From NCBI GenBank assembly GCA_965276955.1, contig CBDIBP010000007.1, positions 1 through 64,000 on the forward strand: a stretch of 64,000 nucleotides of DNA. Reading direction: 5' to 3'. Below, piece after piece: positions 17,334 to 27,099 of the stretch. The DNA comes from JABDEZ01 sp965276955 (GTDB lineage: Bacteria > Bacteroidota > Bacteroidia > Chitinophagales > Chitinophagaceae). The translations under genes and the position numbers were made by a program. Positions within the stretch are counted from its first letter, which is position 1; each line of letters opens with the position of its first letter. A model generated the notes under the pieces. That model searched no databases. It was not told where the DNA came from and worked only from the letters and a program-made list of their open reading frames with translations.

Positions 17334-19060
17334 CTATCTCAATACATTAAGGCGTTGTGTATTCAAACCTTTGCTGGTTTGTATCGTTACATTGTAGATA
17401 CCAGCAGATAAGTTTGTGGTAGCTATTTCTATGTTATGATTTCCAGCACTCATTTTATCATTCACCACGGTAGATACAATCCTACCTATTGCATCTATTA
17501 GCAAGATTTTTACATTATCCTCAGCCCCAAGCGTGAATGTAAGATCTGATACATCTGACGCCGGGTTGGGAGATAAGGCGACGGCATCTATGGCCTTTGT
17601 AGTTTGCGAAACTATAGTTTGTTGAGCATGCTTAGCCGCAACATCAAAATCCTGCATCTGGACTATACATTGAACATTATATTTTACAAAAGAGATGTAC
17701 TCGTCAAAATAATAGTTCATGGTAATGTTCGTACTTGTTGAACCACTAGGGTATGGCAGCAACAGGTCGCCCGGATAAGACTCATTATTATAAAAGGTTG
17801 TGCCTCCAGACCATAAAAAATTGACTGCCGGAGACGTAACGTTTGGCACTATGCTATAAGCATCGGTGGTCACAAAGACATTATCCAATGCTTCAAAACG
17901 CGCACTAAAATCAATGCCTATACAAGGGTCTGGAGAGATAGTAGCTGGCATGCCAGCACTGGGTCCGGTCAAATAAGTTGCCCGTGTTTCTTTATACAGA
18001 TATGGCACTCCTATGTTTCTATATCTAGTATACGCTGGTGACCAGCTATGGGCGGAAACTTCGCTGTAATTAGATACTCCCGTACTGGAGACATTATAGG
18101 GAAAATATGTATCTAAAACTTCCGTTGCGGTATTATACCCACTTCCGAAATAGGATGCCATATAGTTAGGCCCGTTTTCAATTATATGCACTGATGCGGA
18201 GGTATAGCTAGGTGCTGTGCCACTGTAAGAAGCACTGTTTACAACATATTTAGGTCTTGCTTCTGAACCGGTATTTAAGGGAGTTGCCCATGTGTAACCA
18301 GCATATTTATAGGGAGCTGATGACGCGAATGACCCGAATGACGCATCATTATAGTACATGAATTGATATACCAGGTCTGGGCTATATCCAGTAATATCTG
18401 TTTTTGGAACTGTATATACAAATTCAGTATACCTGCCATCGTAAGCATTAGGAACTCCTCCTATGCCTGGATAAGAATGATAATTATGTACTGGTGCTGA
18501 CGGTGGCCCAGTTATATCATCATGCCATAAATAAATAATATTATTTACAGGAGATGTAACGGCGTCGAAGTAAAGTGTCACTCTGATATTATTCGAGTTA
18601 TTCGGATCTTCCACATGCGAACATGCTATAGGCGCAGGAATATCAAAATTTGGCGTAAGTGGTATATCATTCGATCCATTCGGAGGTGTAGAAGGGTCAT
18701 CTGAATAGTAGTAGACACCAGACAACGGGTTGGTGCCCGAGTCGGTAAAAGGAGTGATCGTACCATTATCCACTTGTACCAAATAATCGTAACTAATACC
18801 ATCAATATCTAAAAGTGGGCCAGCTGTTGGAGTGTACACCGTACTACCCCAGGTTGGGGAAGTAGCTGTTGGAGTTGTATTTTCCCAAAAATAGAGTGTT
18901 GCCAAATTAGAAGTTGAGTTACCCTTTATTCGCAGATACATTTGACCCGCGTTATTAACATAGTAAGAAGCACCTAATATAGGATTAGCTATTTGTGCTG
19001 TGCAATGTATGCTTCCGTTGTAAGTAGCATTGCAAAAACGTTCATAGTTATTTTTTTCAT
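17334..19060 (-). CDS. T9SS type A sorting-domain secreted protein, signal peptide out of frame
   Basis: About 570 residues of low-complexity, Tyr/Ser/Thr/Asn-rich secreted protein of unknown function. It ends in a T9SS type A domain: AVALSPNPASDVSDLTF with the usual NPAS motif, LLIDAIGRIV, and the end LSAGIYNVTIQTSKGL. The body frame stays open to 19127 but has no signal peptide. An ATG at 19060 in another frame gives MKKITMNVFAMLLTTEAYIA, a convincing signal peptide that hits a stop 3 codons later. One missing base near 19004 would join them. I annotate from 19060; whether the break is real or an error is open. Confidence 0.75.
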
Positions 19061-19478
19061 TGTCTAATTTTTTGTGGTTGAAGTGAAAATGTTTTGATTT
19101 TATTAAAAGAATAATTGCAAACAACACTTAGTTACTTTCATTAGAACTATCATAAAATAGTAGAACATAACAAGAAGACCATATAAATCTTAATGAACTT
19201 CAAAATATTAAAGTCCTTCTTTAATATTAAACTTAAATAAAGTTTTACAGGTTAACTTATAAGATCTAATATAGGAAATATATTGCATAGTGAGGCAATT
19301 TATGCGGTTATTTAATAGTAGTCACTTATTTGCCCTGTTAGCTGTAGTGGATATGTAAGAGAATATATGTTAAATTCTTAATTACATCCCGTTAACACTA
19401 CCCCCATAACCAAAACTGATCATTATCATTTCCATATATCACATTTTATAAGGAATTTTGTACCTTATAGATGACAAT
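19061..19478. other. AT-rich divergent intergenic region
   Basis: About 420 nt between the T9SS gene (minus) and the cstB-like gene (plus). No gene was found. ATATTAAAG (19205-19213) and CTTTAATAT (19219-19227) form a short hairpin about 145 nt upstream of the T9SS start. No full promoter match was seen on either strand. Confidence 0.4.
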
Positions 19479-20882
19479 ATGTTAGTAAAGCAGTTATACA
19501 CCAATTGCCTCAGTGAGGCGGCATATTTTGTGGCCAGCAATGGCGAGGCAGCAGTGATAGACCCCATTCGCGATGTGGACGGGTACTTGCAAATGGCCGA
19601 AGAACAGGGCGTGAAGATCAAGTATATTTTCGAGACACACTTCCATGCCGACTTCGTAAGCGGGCATATAGACCTGGCCAAGAAGACCGGGGCTACCATA
19701 GTTTATGGCCCCGGTGCCGAGACCAGGTTCAAAGTGCACTTAGCTACAGATGGTGAGGTGTTTGAAGTGGGTGCGCTGAAGATAAAGGCTATTCATACCC
19801 CCGGCCATACGCTGGAAAGCACCTGCTACCTGCTGAGCGATGAGCAGGGCGAACCGTATTGCATCTTCACCGGTGATACCCTTTTTGTAGGCGATGTGGG
19901 CCGCCCAGACCTGTTTAGCGGCAACCTGAGCAAGGAGCAGCTGGCAGGTATCATGTACGATACCCTTCAGGCAAAAATAAAAACTCTTCCAGATCATCTT
20001 ATAGTATACCCGGCACACGGCCCGGGCTCAGCCTGCGGTAAGAATCTTGGACCAGAAACATTTAGCACTATGGCCACGCAAAAGCAAACCAACTATGCGC
20101 TACAGGACATGACCCGCGAAGATTTTATAGTAACACTTACCAACGGTCTTAGTGCGGCACCAGCCTACTTCCCCCTGAATGCGGGCATCAACAAAAAAGG
20201 ATACGAAAGCCTGGACGATGTGATGCAGCAAGGCATGACAGCGTTGAGCGTAGCAGACTTCAAACAAAAAGTAAAAGAAGGTGCCCTTATATTAGATACC
20301 CGCAGCTCTGCAGTGTTCACCACGGCTTTCATCCCTGAGTCCATAAGCATAGGGCTGGATGGGCGTTTTGCTGAGTGGGCGGGCACTTTGCTGCCGTTCA
20401 ATGAGCCGATAGTATTGGTGACCGAGGCCGGTAAAGAGAACGAAAGTATTACTCGCCTGGCACGAGTGGGTATAGACAATGTGCAGGGCTACTTGGTTGG
20501 CGGCTTTGAGGCATGGCAGCAAAGTGGCGAACCTATAGACCTGATAATTGACATAGAAGCCGATGAGCTGGCTATGGATATTCCTTTCGATACCCGCATG
20601 GAGATAATAGATGTGCGCAAGGAAAGTGAATTTGAGAGCGGCCATGTACAAGGCGCCAGCAACATACCGTTGGATATCTTGATGGACCCGCTTAACGTAG
20701 CGCTGATAGACATGGACAACAACCTGTACGTGCATTGTGCAGGCGGTTACCGCAGTGTTATAGCAGCCTCCATATTAAAGAAGCATGGCTACCACAACCT
20801 GCGCAATGTGGTGGGCGGCTACGGTAAAATAAAAGAGCAAAAAACCATACCTGTAGTATTGCCAGGAAAGGCTAAGGCATAG
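19479..20882 (+). CDS. CstB-like persulfide dioxygenase with two rhodanese domains
   Basis: 467-residue three-domain enzyme. The N-terminal metallo-beta-lactamase fold of the ETHE1 type has HFHADFVSGH (residues about 56-65), the TPGHTLEST metal His, and FTGDTLFVGDVGRPDLF. The middle rhodanese (ILDTRSSAVF, about 270-360) lacks the catalytic Cys and should be inactive. The C-terminal rhodanese has IIDVRKESEF and the active loop HCAGGYRS with Cys420. This layout matches CstB, which oxidises persulfides to sulfite or thiosulfate, so a role in hydrogen sulfide detoxification is inferred. ATG at 19479 (MLVKQLYTNCL). Confidence 0.88.
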   Translation: MLVKQLYTNCLSEAAYFVASNGEAAVIDPIRDVDGYLQMAEEQGVKIKYIFETHFHADFVSGHIDLAKKTGATIVYGPGAETRFKVHLATDGEVFEVGALKIKAIHTPGHTLESTCYLLSDEQGEPYCIFTGDTLFVGDVGRPDLFSGNLSKEQLAGIMYDTLQAKIKTLPDHLIVYPAHGPGSACGKNLGPETFSTMATQKQTNYALQDMTREDFIVTLTNGLSAAPAYFPLNAGINKKGYESLDDVMQQGMTALSVADFKQKVKEGALILDTRSSAVFTTAFIPESISIGLDGRFAEWAGTLLPFNEPIVLVTEAGKENESITRLARVGIDNVQGYLVGGFEAWQQSGEPIDLIIDIEADELAMDIPFDTRMEIIDVRKESEFESGHVQGASNIPLDILMDPLNVALIDMDNNLYVHCAGGYRSVIAASILKKHGYHNLRNVVGGYGKIKEQKTIPVVLPGKAKA

Positions 20883-20902
20883 TAATATATTGATAGTCAA
20901 TA

Positions 20903-20934
20903 AAAATGGGCTGGTGCAAATACCAGCCCATTTT
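20903..20934 (+). terminator. Terminator of the cstB-like gene
   Basis: AAAATGGGCTGGT and its exact complement ACCAGCCCATTTT are separated by a 6-nt loop. The stem begins 21 nt after the stop codon and the right arm ends in T4. Confidence 0.85.
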
Positions 20935-21062
20935 ATACGTGGTAGTTGGCACGCTTTAGGTAGTAATATATATGGTATGAAGACGGTCTTTTAACATTTA
21001 AATAGTAGATCTGATTTTGCCATAAGTAATAATATTTGTATTTTGCACCAAATGTGTTGAAA

Positions 21063-21833
21063 ATGAAAAAAATAATACTTTCTATATTTACTGGTTTATC
21101 TGTTATGTCTGCAGTTAGCAGCTATGCACAAACTGCAACATTTACCACTGCTGCATCAGGTAACAATGCTGCTGTAACAGCGGATACTGTTAAGGGCCTT
21201 GTACAGGGCGCTGGTGGACCTACCGATAACATTACAGCATCAGCTGCAAGCGGTGTTACTATCAAATGGAAGGCGATCGCCAGCAACTTCCCAAGCGATT
21301 GGTTGGTTGATTCAGTTTTGGGTATCTGCGATAATAACCAATGTCATAATAATACTAATGGCACGGCTATATGGGGGCCATTCGGTACGGGTACAACATT
21401 TACATCAGACCTTTATAAGCGAGGTGTTCCAGCAGGTTTTTACATGTCTATGAATATGACTGGAACTGTTACCAATGGAACTTATTATATTACCTGTCTT
21501 CTTTCTGATGCGAATAGCGGCTACAGCAAAACGGTAACTTTCTACGTTAGCAAATGGGCAACAGGCGTGACGTCTATTACTAAAACGGAAGACGACGTTA
21601 CTTTATATCCAAATCCGGCTGCAGACGAAGTAAATGTTGTATATAACCCCAATTCAGGAGTTAAGAATATTGCCATATATAATATCATAGGTAAGGTTGT
21701 AAAAGTGTATAATACGCTTGACAATAGTAGCGCCAAGCTCAACATCGATAATATTCCATCTGGTGTGTACTTCATCAGGGTGATGGACGGACAGGGTCAC
21801 GTTGTAGCTACCCGTAAATTTACCCGCCAATAA
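21063..21833 (+). CDS. Small T9SS type A sorting-domain secreted protein
   Basis: 256 residues. Signal peptide MKKIILSIFTGLSVMSAVSS ends near YAQ. The central part (residues about 25-165) is of unknown function and has a pair of Cys in ICDNNQCHNN plus one in YYITCLLSD. The C-terminal type A domain is clear: DVTLYPNPAADEVNVVY, IYNIIGKVVKVY and IPSGVYFIRVMDG. It should be exported by Sec, then by T9SS, and anchored or released at the surface. The ATG at 21063 was chosen for the signal peptide. Flanked by terminators on both sides, so it is a single-gene transcript. Confidence 0.88.
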   Translation: MKKIILSIFTGLSVMSAVSSYAQTATFTTAASGNNAAVTADTVKGLVQGAGGPTDNITASAASGVTIKWKAIASNFPSDWLVDSVLGICDNNQCHNNTNGTAIWGPFGTGTTFTSDLYKRGVPAGFYMSMNMTGTVTNGTYYITCLLSDANSGYSKTVTFYVSKWATGVTSITKTEDDVTLYPNPAADEVNVVYNPNSGVKNIAIYNIIGKVVKVYNTLDNSSAKLNIDNIPSGVYFIRVMDGQGHVVATRKFTRQ

Positions 21834-21849
21834 TTCTTTTTCTATTTAT

Positions 21850-21889
21850 AACGAAAAGCCTCCTGTCTTAACAGGAGGCTTTTTTCGTT
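21850..21889 (+). terminator. Terminator of the small T9SS gene
   Basis: AACGAAAAGCCTCCTGT pairs with the mirrored arm starting ACAGGAGGCTTTTTT around a CTTA loop; the right arm contains a T6 run. Confidence 0.88.
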
Positions 21890-21892
21890 ATA

Positions 21893-22250
21893 GTAGAATT
21901 TGCAGGCCGCTTCGCTGGAACGCTTTCTGTAAGCAGCGCCATTATTATCATCAGCATATTCAGGTCCCCAAAATACCTGCAGTTCGCGCCTCCTTCTGCA
22001 GGCCAGCCAGTAAATGGTAATCTGTACAGTGTAGCAAGCCACAAGCGCCTACTACAGCAACAGGGATAGATACTAACAAAGGTATTCTTGTAGCAGTGCT
22101 GCATGAAGAGCCCGATAAGGATACCCTATATAACGCGTTGCTATCCTGCCAACAGCTAACGCAGTTCAAATTAAGCCTACAGATATATCGGATGTCGGGT
22201 CGGTATCAACACCCAGTTTGTTACTGGCACCCATTTAATATGGCACCCAA
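21893..22250 (+). pseudogene. Possible decayed coding remnant, family unknown
   Basis: There is no intact gene between 21890 and 22270. On the plus strand protein-like stretches appear in shifting frames: VEFAGRFAGTLSVSSA, then PVNGNLYSVASHKRLLQQQG, then IDTNKGILVAVLHEEPDKDT, then PTDISDVGSVSTPSLLLAPI. The composition is unlike random AT-rich spacer, so this may be the rest of a frameshifted gene. I do not recognise the family, and chance cannot be ruled out. Confidence 0.3.
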
Positions 22251-22271
22251 CATTGTATCTTCCGCATAAAA

Positions 22272-22301
22272 AAGCGTCTCGCCAAAGATGGCGAGACGCT
22301 T
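22272..22301 (-). terminator. Terminator of the Omp28-like gene
   Basis: AAGCGTCTCGCCA and TGGCGAGACGCTT form a perfect 13-bp stem with a 4-nt loop. On the minus strand it runs into T6, 34 nt after the stop codon at 22335. Confidence 0.88.
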
Positions 22302-22334
22302 CAAAATATTGTCCAACAAGGACACCGTTATAAT

Positions 22335-24320
22335 TTATTTTATTACACTCAGGCGGTCTGTAAGGCTGCCATTGTTAGTTACAATAGTAACATTGTACAC
22401 ACCTGCAGCAAAATTAGCTGTAGGTATAGCAATGGTATATGTACCTGCGGCGTAGGTCTTTGCAGTGGTCGCAAATACTTCACGGCCAGCCATGTCAGTA
22501 ACACGCACCTGTGCTGTAGACTTTGCGCTCAGTTCAAAAGCTACATTGCTTCCTGTTGTTGCAGGGTTAGGGAAAACTGACGCATGTGTAACGTTCGCGG
22601 TTACGCTCTGCACGCCTTCTGTCCACAATGTAGTGTTGTTGCTGTTCAGCACCACACCATCGCTACCACGTACCAACATAGCCACCAGTTTAACGAAAGG
22701 CCTGTTCCATGTAGCAGGAAGTGTAGTTGTCATTGTTGCATTGTAACCAGTACCTACGGCCATAGTAGCGGGCAGGTTAGTAGTACCTAAAGGACTTGGT
22801 GTTATGGCGCGGGCCACATGCTGGAAGTAGTTATTGGTCATCCTGTCTAAAGAATCCTGGTAGTTGATACCCTGGCCTGAAAGTGGCTGGTTATTGTCCT
22901 GGTAGCTATAGTAGTTGTGCTGAGACCAGATGCCTGTTGTAGTTACCGGAAGTGGGCCATGTATGTTATCCTCGGTCACTGCCATAACTACGCGGTAGTC
23001 GCCAGACAATGGAAAGAACGGAGTAACTGTGATCGGAACAGAAAGGGAAGTGCCGGTGATGGTACGTGCACCAAAAGATATATTGGCGAAACCATAAACG
23101 CCCGATTCCGAGTTGTATACATCTAACAGATACATAGGGTCTACAACACCACGCCTGTCTACGATAACATTAGGGAAACCTGTGAAACCAGGGAAGCTGG
23201 TCTCAAAATTATCATAAGCAGTTACGGTCATTGGGTCTGATGCAGAGTTGTGTACAGCCACAAGACTTACGCCATTGCCATGCAATTCCTCAAGAGAGTC
23301 CATGAACACGATACCACGTACGCAATATCCGCACCATGTACCAGTACCTTCTTCCATCAACAGCCTTTTAGTAGGCAGGCTTGCGCTGTTGTAAGCTCCA
23401 ACAGTTATACCTGTTACGCTATCGTTAGTATGGTTCACATCACCAGTAAGCGATGTCCATATCTTTACTTGGTAAGTACCTACTGTAGTTGGCAATGTTA
23501 TGTTACCCGTTGTAAAGTTATAAGTACCAAAACTACGTATAGATACACCTGTAACAGGGAAGCTGACCGGTGTACCATTACCTATTTGGTAATTAACATT
23601 GAAGGACGTGATAGTTTGTGCTCCAAAATTCTCTACAGTACCACTTATTGGCAATGTACCTCCTGTAGGTCCGTAAGCACTTGCAGGGTCGTTATTTACC
23701 GGTACAGCGCTTTGCAGCCATATGTCGTTATTAGGTGGTGAATAGGTCACCACGTTATCTATAGCCAAGCCAAAAAGGTATGCACCTTGGTCGGCGTATG
23801 TGAATGCTATGCGTACGTTGGTCGAGTTTGCATATGCTGCAAGGCTGGTGTACTGTGTGGTCCATGATGCATTACCACGTACTGAATCAAGATATACCCA
23901 TGGGCCATTGTTGTTAGATATCATTACCAATGCAGTTTCATGCTTACCTGCATTAGGGCCCGATTGGTATTGGTAACCACCGTATAACTGATCGAACTTA
24001 AGGAATGGGTTGGTTACACCGGATAGACTAAAAGATGGTGATTTAAGTGTATCGCCTGTGTTCAGGTTAGTAGCACTTTGATCTGTGACCTGGGCATAAC
24101 GTGTATGAGAAACAAGATTAAAATAGCTCGTAGACCACTGCCCTGCGGGAAATGAACCGTAGGTGCCCGTTTGCCATCCTGGCTGCGTGTTGGTCCCTTG
24201 TGACCATCCGGTTGGGAGGGATGTACCTGTAGTACTTTCGAAATCTTGCGACAACTGCGCCTGGCTATTCGTAGCAAGACCTACAGTCGCGATCGCGAAC
24301 ATGAGTAAAAACTTTTTCAT
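22335..24320 (-). CDS. Omp28-related outer membrane protein with T9SS type A domain
   Basis: 661 residues. Signal peptide MKKFLLMFAIATVGLATNSQ. Residues about 25-190 are a MAM/jelly-roll-like secreted domain (FESTTGTSLPTGWSQ). The middle part matches the Omp28 family, with a thioredoxin-like stretch LMEEGTGTWCGYCVRG that carries a CxxC pair near residue 330. The C-terminus is a type A sorting domain (VFPNPATTGSNVAFEL, AAGVYNVTIV). It is expected at the cell surface; whether the CxxC is redox-active is not known. It is divergent from the riboswitch-controlled TonB receptor gene. Confidence 0.88.
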   Translation of the reverse strand: MKKFLLMFAIATVGLATNSQAQLSQDFESTTGTSLPTGWSQGTNTQPGWQTGTYGSFPAGQWSTSYFNLVSHTRYAQVTDQSATNLNTGDTLKSPSFSLSGVTNPFLKFDQLYGGYQYQSGPNAGKHETALVMISNNNGPWVYLDSVRGNASWTTQYTSLAAYANSTNVRIAFTYADQGAYLFGLAIDNVVTYSPPNNDIWLQSAVPVNNDPASAYGPTGGTLPISGTVENFGAQTITSFNVNYQIGNGTPVSFPVTGVSIRSFGTYNFTTGNITLPTTVGTYQVKIWTSLTGDVNHTNDSVTGITVGAYNSASLPTKRLLMEEGTGTWCGYCVRGIVFMDSLEELHGNGVSLVAVHNSASDPMTVTAYDNFETSFPGFTGFPNVIVDRRGVVDPMYLLDVYNSESGVYGFANISFGARTITGTSLSVPITVTPFFPLSGDYRVVMAVTEDNIHGPLPVTTTGIWSQHNYYSYQDNNQPLSGQGINYQDSLDRMTNNYFQHVARAITPSPLGTTNLPATMAVGTGYNATMTTTLPATWNRPFVKLVAMLVRGSDGVVLNSNNTTLWTEGVQSVTANVTHASVFPNPATTGSNVAFELSAKSTAQVRVTDMAGREVFATTAKTYAAGTYTIAIPTANFAAGVYNVTIVTNNGSLTDRLSVIK

Positions 24321-24407
24321 TTTTTCTTATTTATTTTTTTAAAAGAATAGAGACGAGTACCGAAAGTAGGAAAAATAATAATTCAAAGATCAGAATTTGA
24401 TATTATT

Positions 24408-24437
24408 TTGTTAATACTATGGTTTGTGATACATTTG
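24408..24437 (+). promoter_or_regulatory. Promoter upstream of the TPP riboswitch
   Basis: TTG (24408-24410), 19 nt, TACATTTG (24430-24437): a full match to the Bacteroidetes consensus. It would start the RNA about 20 nt before the riboswitch. Confidence 0.65.
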
Positions 24438-24461
24438 TATGACAAGTCGTTATTTTAGCTT

Positions 24462-24534
24462 GTACGGGGTGCCTTAATATATAGGGCTGAGATCATACCC
24501 GCTGAACCTGGACCGGGTAATGCCGATTAGGGAT
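24462..24534 (+). ncRNA. TPP riboswitch (THI element)
   Basis: Conserved blocks of the thiamin pyrophosphate aptamer appear in order: CGGGGTGCC (from 24465), GGGCTGAGATCATACCC (from 24484), GCTGAACCTG (24501-24510), and CCGGGTAATGCCG (from 24513). The 5' GGGGTGCC, CTGAGA, GAACCTG and TAATGCC elements are the family hallmarks. It lies about 150 nt before a TonB receptor gene on the same strand, so thiamin status should control that gene. No clear terminator follows, which suggests control of translation or of a weak structure. Confidence 0.92.
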
Positions 24535-24686
24535 ATTTAAAACATCAGCGCAATATCTCTGTAAGTATGTGTATCAATTAATGAAGCAGCTTTATGCGTT
24601 GTGTCATTTCTGAATATACATGTTGCAGCAGCTATTTTCTTAGACCACCCCGGGTATCATTCATTTTTAAAAACCGGAACGGGACA

Positions 24687-26870
24687 ATGAACAAATTTCT
24701 ACTAATAGCGCCAATGCTCTTTGCCGCTATTAATACTCAAGCACAAGTACGTAAGGATAGCCTTACCAAAACACAAAGCCTGAAAGACGTAGAGGTACGG
24801 GCCGTACGCGCAGGCGACAATGCACCATTCGCCAAAAAAGAAATCAGCGGTAAGGATCTCGAAAAAGAGAACCTGGGGCAAGACCTGCCCTACCTGCTGC
24901 AATACACGCCATCAGCAGTGGTCACGTCCGATGGCGGTACGGGCATAGGCTACACAGGTATTCATATACGCGGCACAGACCCATCCCGTATCAACGTGAC
25001 CATGAATGGCATACCGGTGAACGACGCCGAAGAGCAGGCCACCTTTTTTGTGGATATACCAGACATTGCATCCAGCACCAGCTCCATACAGATACAGCGT
25101 GGCGTGGGCACCTCTACCAACGGCGCCGGCAGCTTCGGCGCTACTGTAAGCCTCAATAACCTGCAGCAGTTCGATAGTGCTGGCGCTGTCCTCAGCAGCA
25201 GCACAGGTAGCTTCAATACCTATAAGAACACTTTGGTAGCCGGCACCGGTATGCTGAAGGGTGGCTGGCAGTTTGATGTACGCCTGTCCAAAATAAACTC
25301 AGACGGGTATATACAGCGCTCCGGTACCGATCTCAAGTCACTGCAGTTCACCGCTGGATGGAAGGCCAGTGAGAACACGTGGCTGCACTTTATGATAATG
25401 GCCGGCACCGAAAAAACAGGCCAGGCATGGGATGGTGTGCCGCAAGACTCACTTAAGACAAACCGCACCTACAACGAGCTGGGCCAAAAAGCAGATGGCA
25501 CTTACTATAACAACCAGACCGATAACTACCTGCAGAACTACTACCAGCTATTTGTAGACCATAAGTTCTCTCCCTATATCACAGCCCACGTTGGTCTCTT
25601 CCTCACCCGTGGCAAAGGCTACTACGAGGAGTATAAGCAGGCACAGTCACTGGCCAATTACAACCTGACCACCCTGCCCGACACCACTACCGACCTTACC
25701 CGCCAGCTGTGGCTAGATAACTACTACTTTGGCGGTGTCTTATCGCTGATGTACGAGAAGAACAAGACACAGGTGACACTGGGCGGTGGTATCACACAGT
25801 TCCAGAACTACCATTATGGCGTCATAGACTGGTCGGCAAATGGTGGTGTACCCAATAACTATGAGTGGTACCGCTACTACGCACAGAAGAACGATTACAA
25901 CTTCTACGCAAAACTACAGCAGCGTGTAGGCAACAAACTGATACTGTTCGCAGATGCGCAAATAAGGAACGTGGCCTACTTCATTAATGGCTTCCAGGAC
26001 CAACCTACATTCAAACCAAATGTGAATTATAACTTCTTCAACCCCAAAGCCGGTGCCACCTACCTGCTGCAAAGCACCAACGATGTGAAACAGAAGATAT
26101 ATGGATCAATAGCCGTAGGCAATAGAGAGCCCAACCACGATGACTACGATACAGACCCGCAGCACCTTCCCAAACCAGAGACCTTGTACGATGCAGAAGC
26201 CGGCTATGAATACACATCAAGCAAGTTGAGCTTCGGCGCTAACCTATATTATATGAGTTACCACGATCAGCTGGTACTTACCGGACAAATAAACGATGTG
26301 GGCAATGCCACACAGACCAACGTAGCCAGCAGCTACAGGGCTGGTATAGAGCTTATGGGGTCTTATGCACCAGTATACTGGCTGCGCATTATAGGCAATG
26401 CTACCTTCTCTGAGAATAAGATACAGAACTACAATAACTACCTATACGATACCGCTTACAATGCGCACGAGTATCACTACAACCATACAGACATTTCCTT
26501 TGCACCAGCCGTTGTGGCCACAGGCACCTTGCTGTTGGTCCCTTACAGCAGCCTAAAGCACCACCAGCGCCTGGAGATAGCCATAAGCGAAAAGTATGTA
26601 AGCAAGCAATACCTGGACAATACCGCCAGCAACGACCGCGCACTACCACACTATGACTATTGCAATGTGCGCCTGCGCTATTCGTTCCAGCCACATATAG
26701 TAAAAGAGGCGGCACTTACACTGGCGTTGAACAACATTTTCAACGAGTACTACAGTACCAATGGCTTTGTATACCCATCGGCCAACCCTGATGGCAGCGT
26801 AGTGAACACCAATTACTTTTTCCCGCAGGCAGGGTTCAATGTGCTGGGCGGCGTGACGTTTAAGTTTTAA
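24687..26870 (+). CDS. TonB-dependent outer membrane receptor, TPP-riboswitch controlled (putative thiamin uptake)
   Basis: 727-residue outer membrane beta-barrel. Signal peptide MNKFLLIAPMLFAAINTQAQ. The plug domain follows (residues about 35-150: SLKDVEVRAVRAGDN, LLQYTPSAVVTSDGGTG, GIHIRGTDPSRINVTMNGIP). The barrel ends in a C-terminal aromatic, VLGGVTFKF. The substrate is inferred from the upstream TPP riboswitch: TPP-regulated TonB receptors in Bacteroidetes have been proposed to import thiamin or precursors. No inner membrane thiamin transporter is adjacent. The ATG at 24687 was chosen for the signal peptide; the frame extends to 24594 without support. Confidence 0.9.
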   Translation: MNKFLLIAPMLFAAINTQAQVRKDSLTKTQSLKDVEVRAVRAGDNAPFAKKEISGKDLEKENLGQDLPYLLQYTPSAVVTSDGGTGIGYTGIHIRGTDPSRINVTMNGIPVNDAEEQATFFVDIPDIASSTSSIQIQRGVGTSTNGAGSFGATVSLNNLQQFDSAGAVLSSSTGSFNTYKNTLVAGTGMLKGGWQFDVRLSKINSDGYIQRSGTDLKSLQFTAGWKASENTWLHFMIMAGTEKTGQAWDGVPQDSLKTNRTYNELGQKADGTYYNNQTDNYLQNYYQLFVDHKFSPYITAHVGLFLTRGKGYYEEYKQAQSLANYNLTTLPDTTTDLTRQLWLDNYYFGGVLSLMYEKNKTQVTLGGGITQFQNYHYGVIDWSANGGVPNNYEWYRYYAQKNDYNFYAKLQQRVGNKLILFADAQIRNVAYFINGFQDQPTFKPNVNYNFFNPKAGATYLLQSTNDVKQKIYGSIAVGNREPNHDDYDTDPQHLPKPETLYDAEAGYEYTSSKLSFGANLYYMSYHDQLVLTGQINDVGNATQTNVASSYRAGIELMGSYAPVYWLRIIGNATFSENKIQNYNNYLYDTAYNAHEYHYNHTDISFAPAVVATGTLLLVPYSSLKHHQRLEIAISEKYVSKQYLDNTASNDRALPHYDYCNVRLRYSFQPHIVKEAALTLALNNIFNEYYSTNGFVYPSANPDGSVVNTNYFFPQAGFNVLGGVTFKF

Positions 26871-27008
26871 GAAATGGGTAAAATGGCCAGGGCATAGTGT
26901 AGGTCAATATGAGGTAGCATTCCTTAGCTGGGTACTACAGTAGCACTGGTGCCTGCACAAAGCTGCGTCGGATGCTGCGGTGATCGCAGCCGACTGCACT
27001 TTTCTTTG

Positions 27009-27040
27009 CTACTTTCTTTTGTGCATGCAAAAGAAAGTAG
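27009..27040. repeat. Perfect palindromic hairpin, REP-like
   Basis: CTACTTTCTTTTG and its exact complement flank the self-complementary TGCATG loop (32 nt). A second hairpin GCTGCG/CGCAGC lies about 30 nt before it. The form is like the scattered intergenic palindromes seen in Bacteroidetes, but only one copy is in the window. Nothing else was seen between 26871 and 27099. Confidence 0.5.
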
Positions 27041-27099
27041 GATTACGTGGGCAGGTTCTGAGTTAAAACATTCCTGCAACCTATCGCAGCCATCAATTA

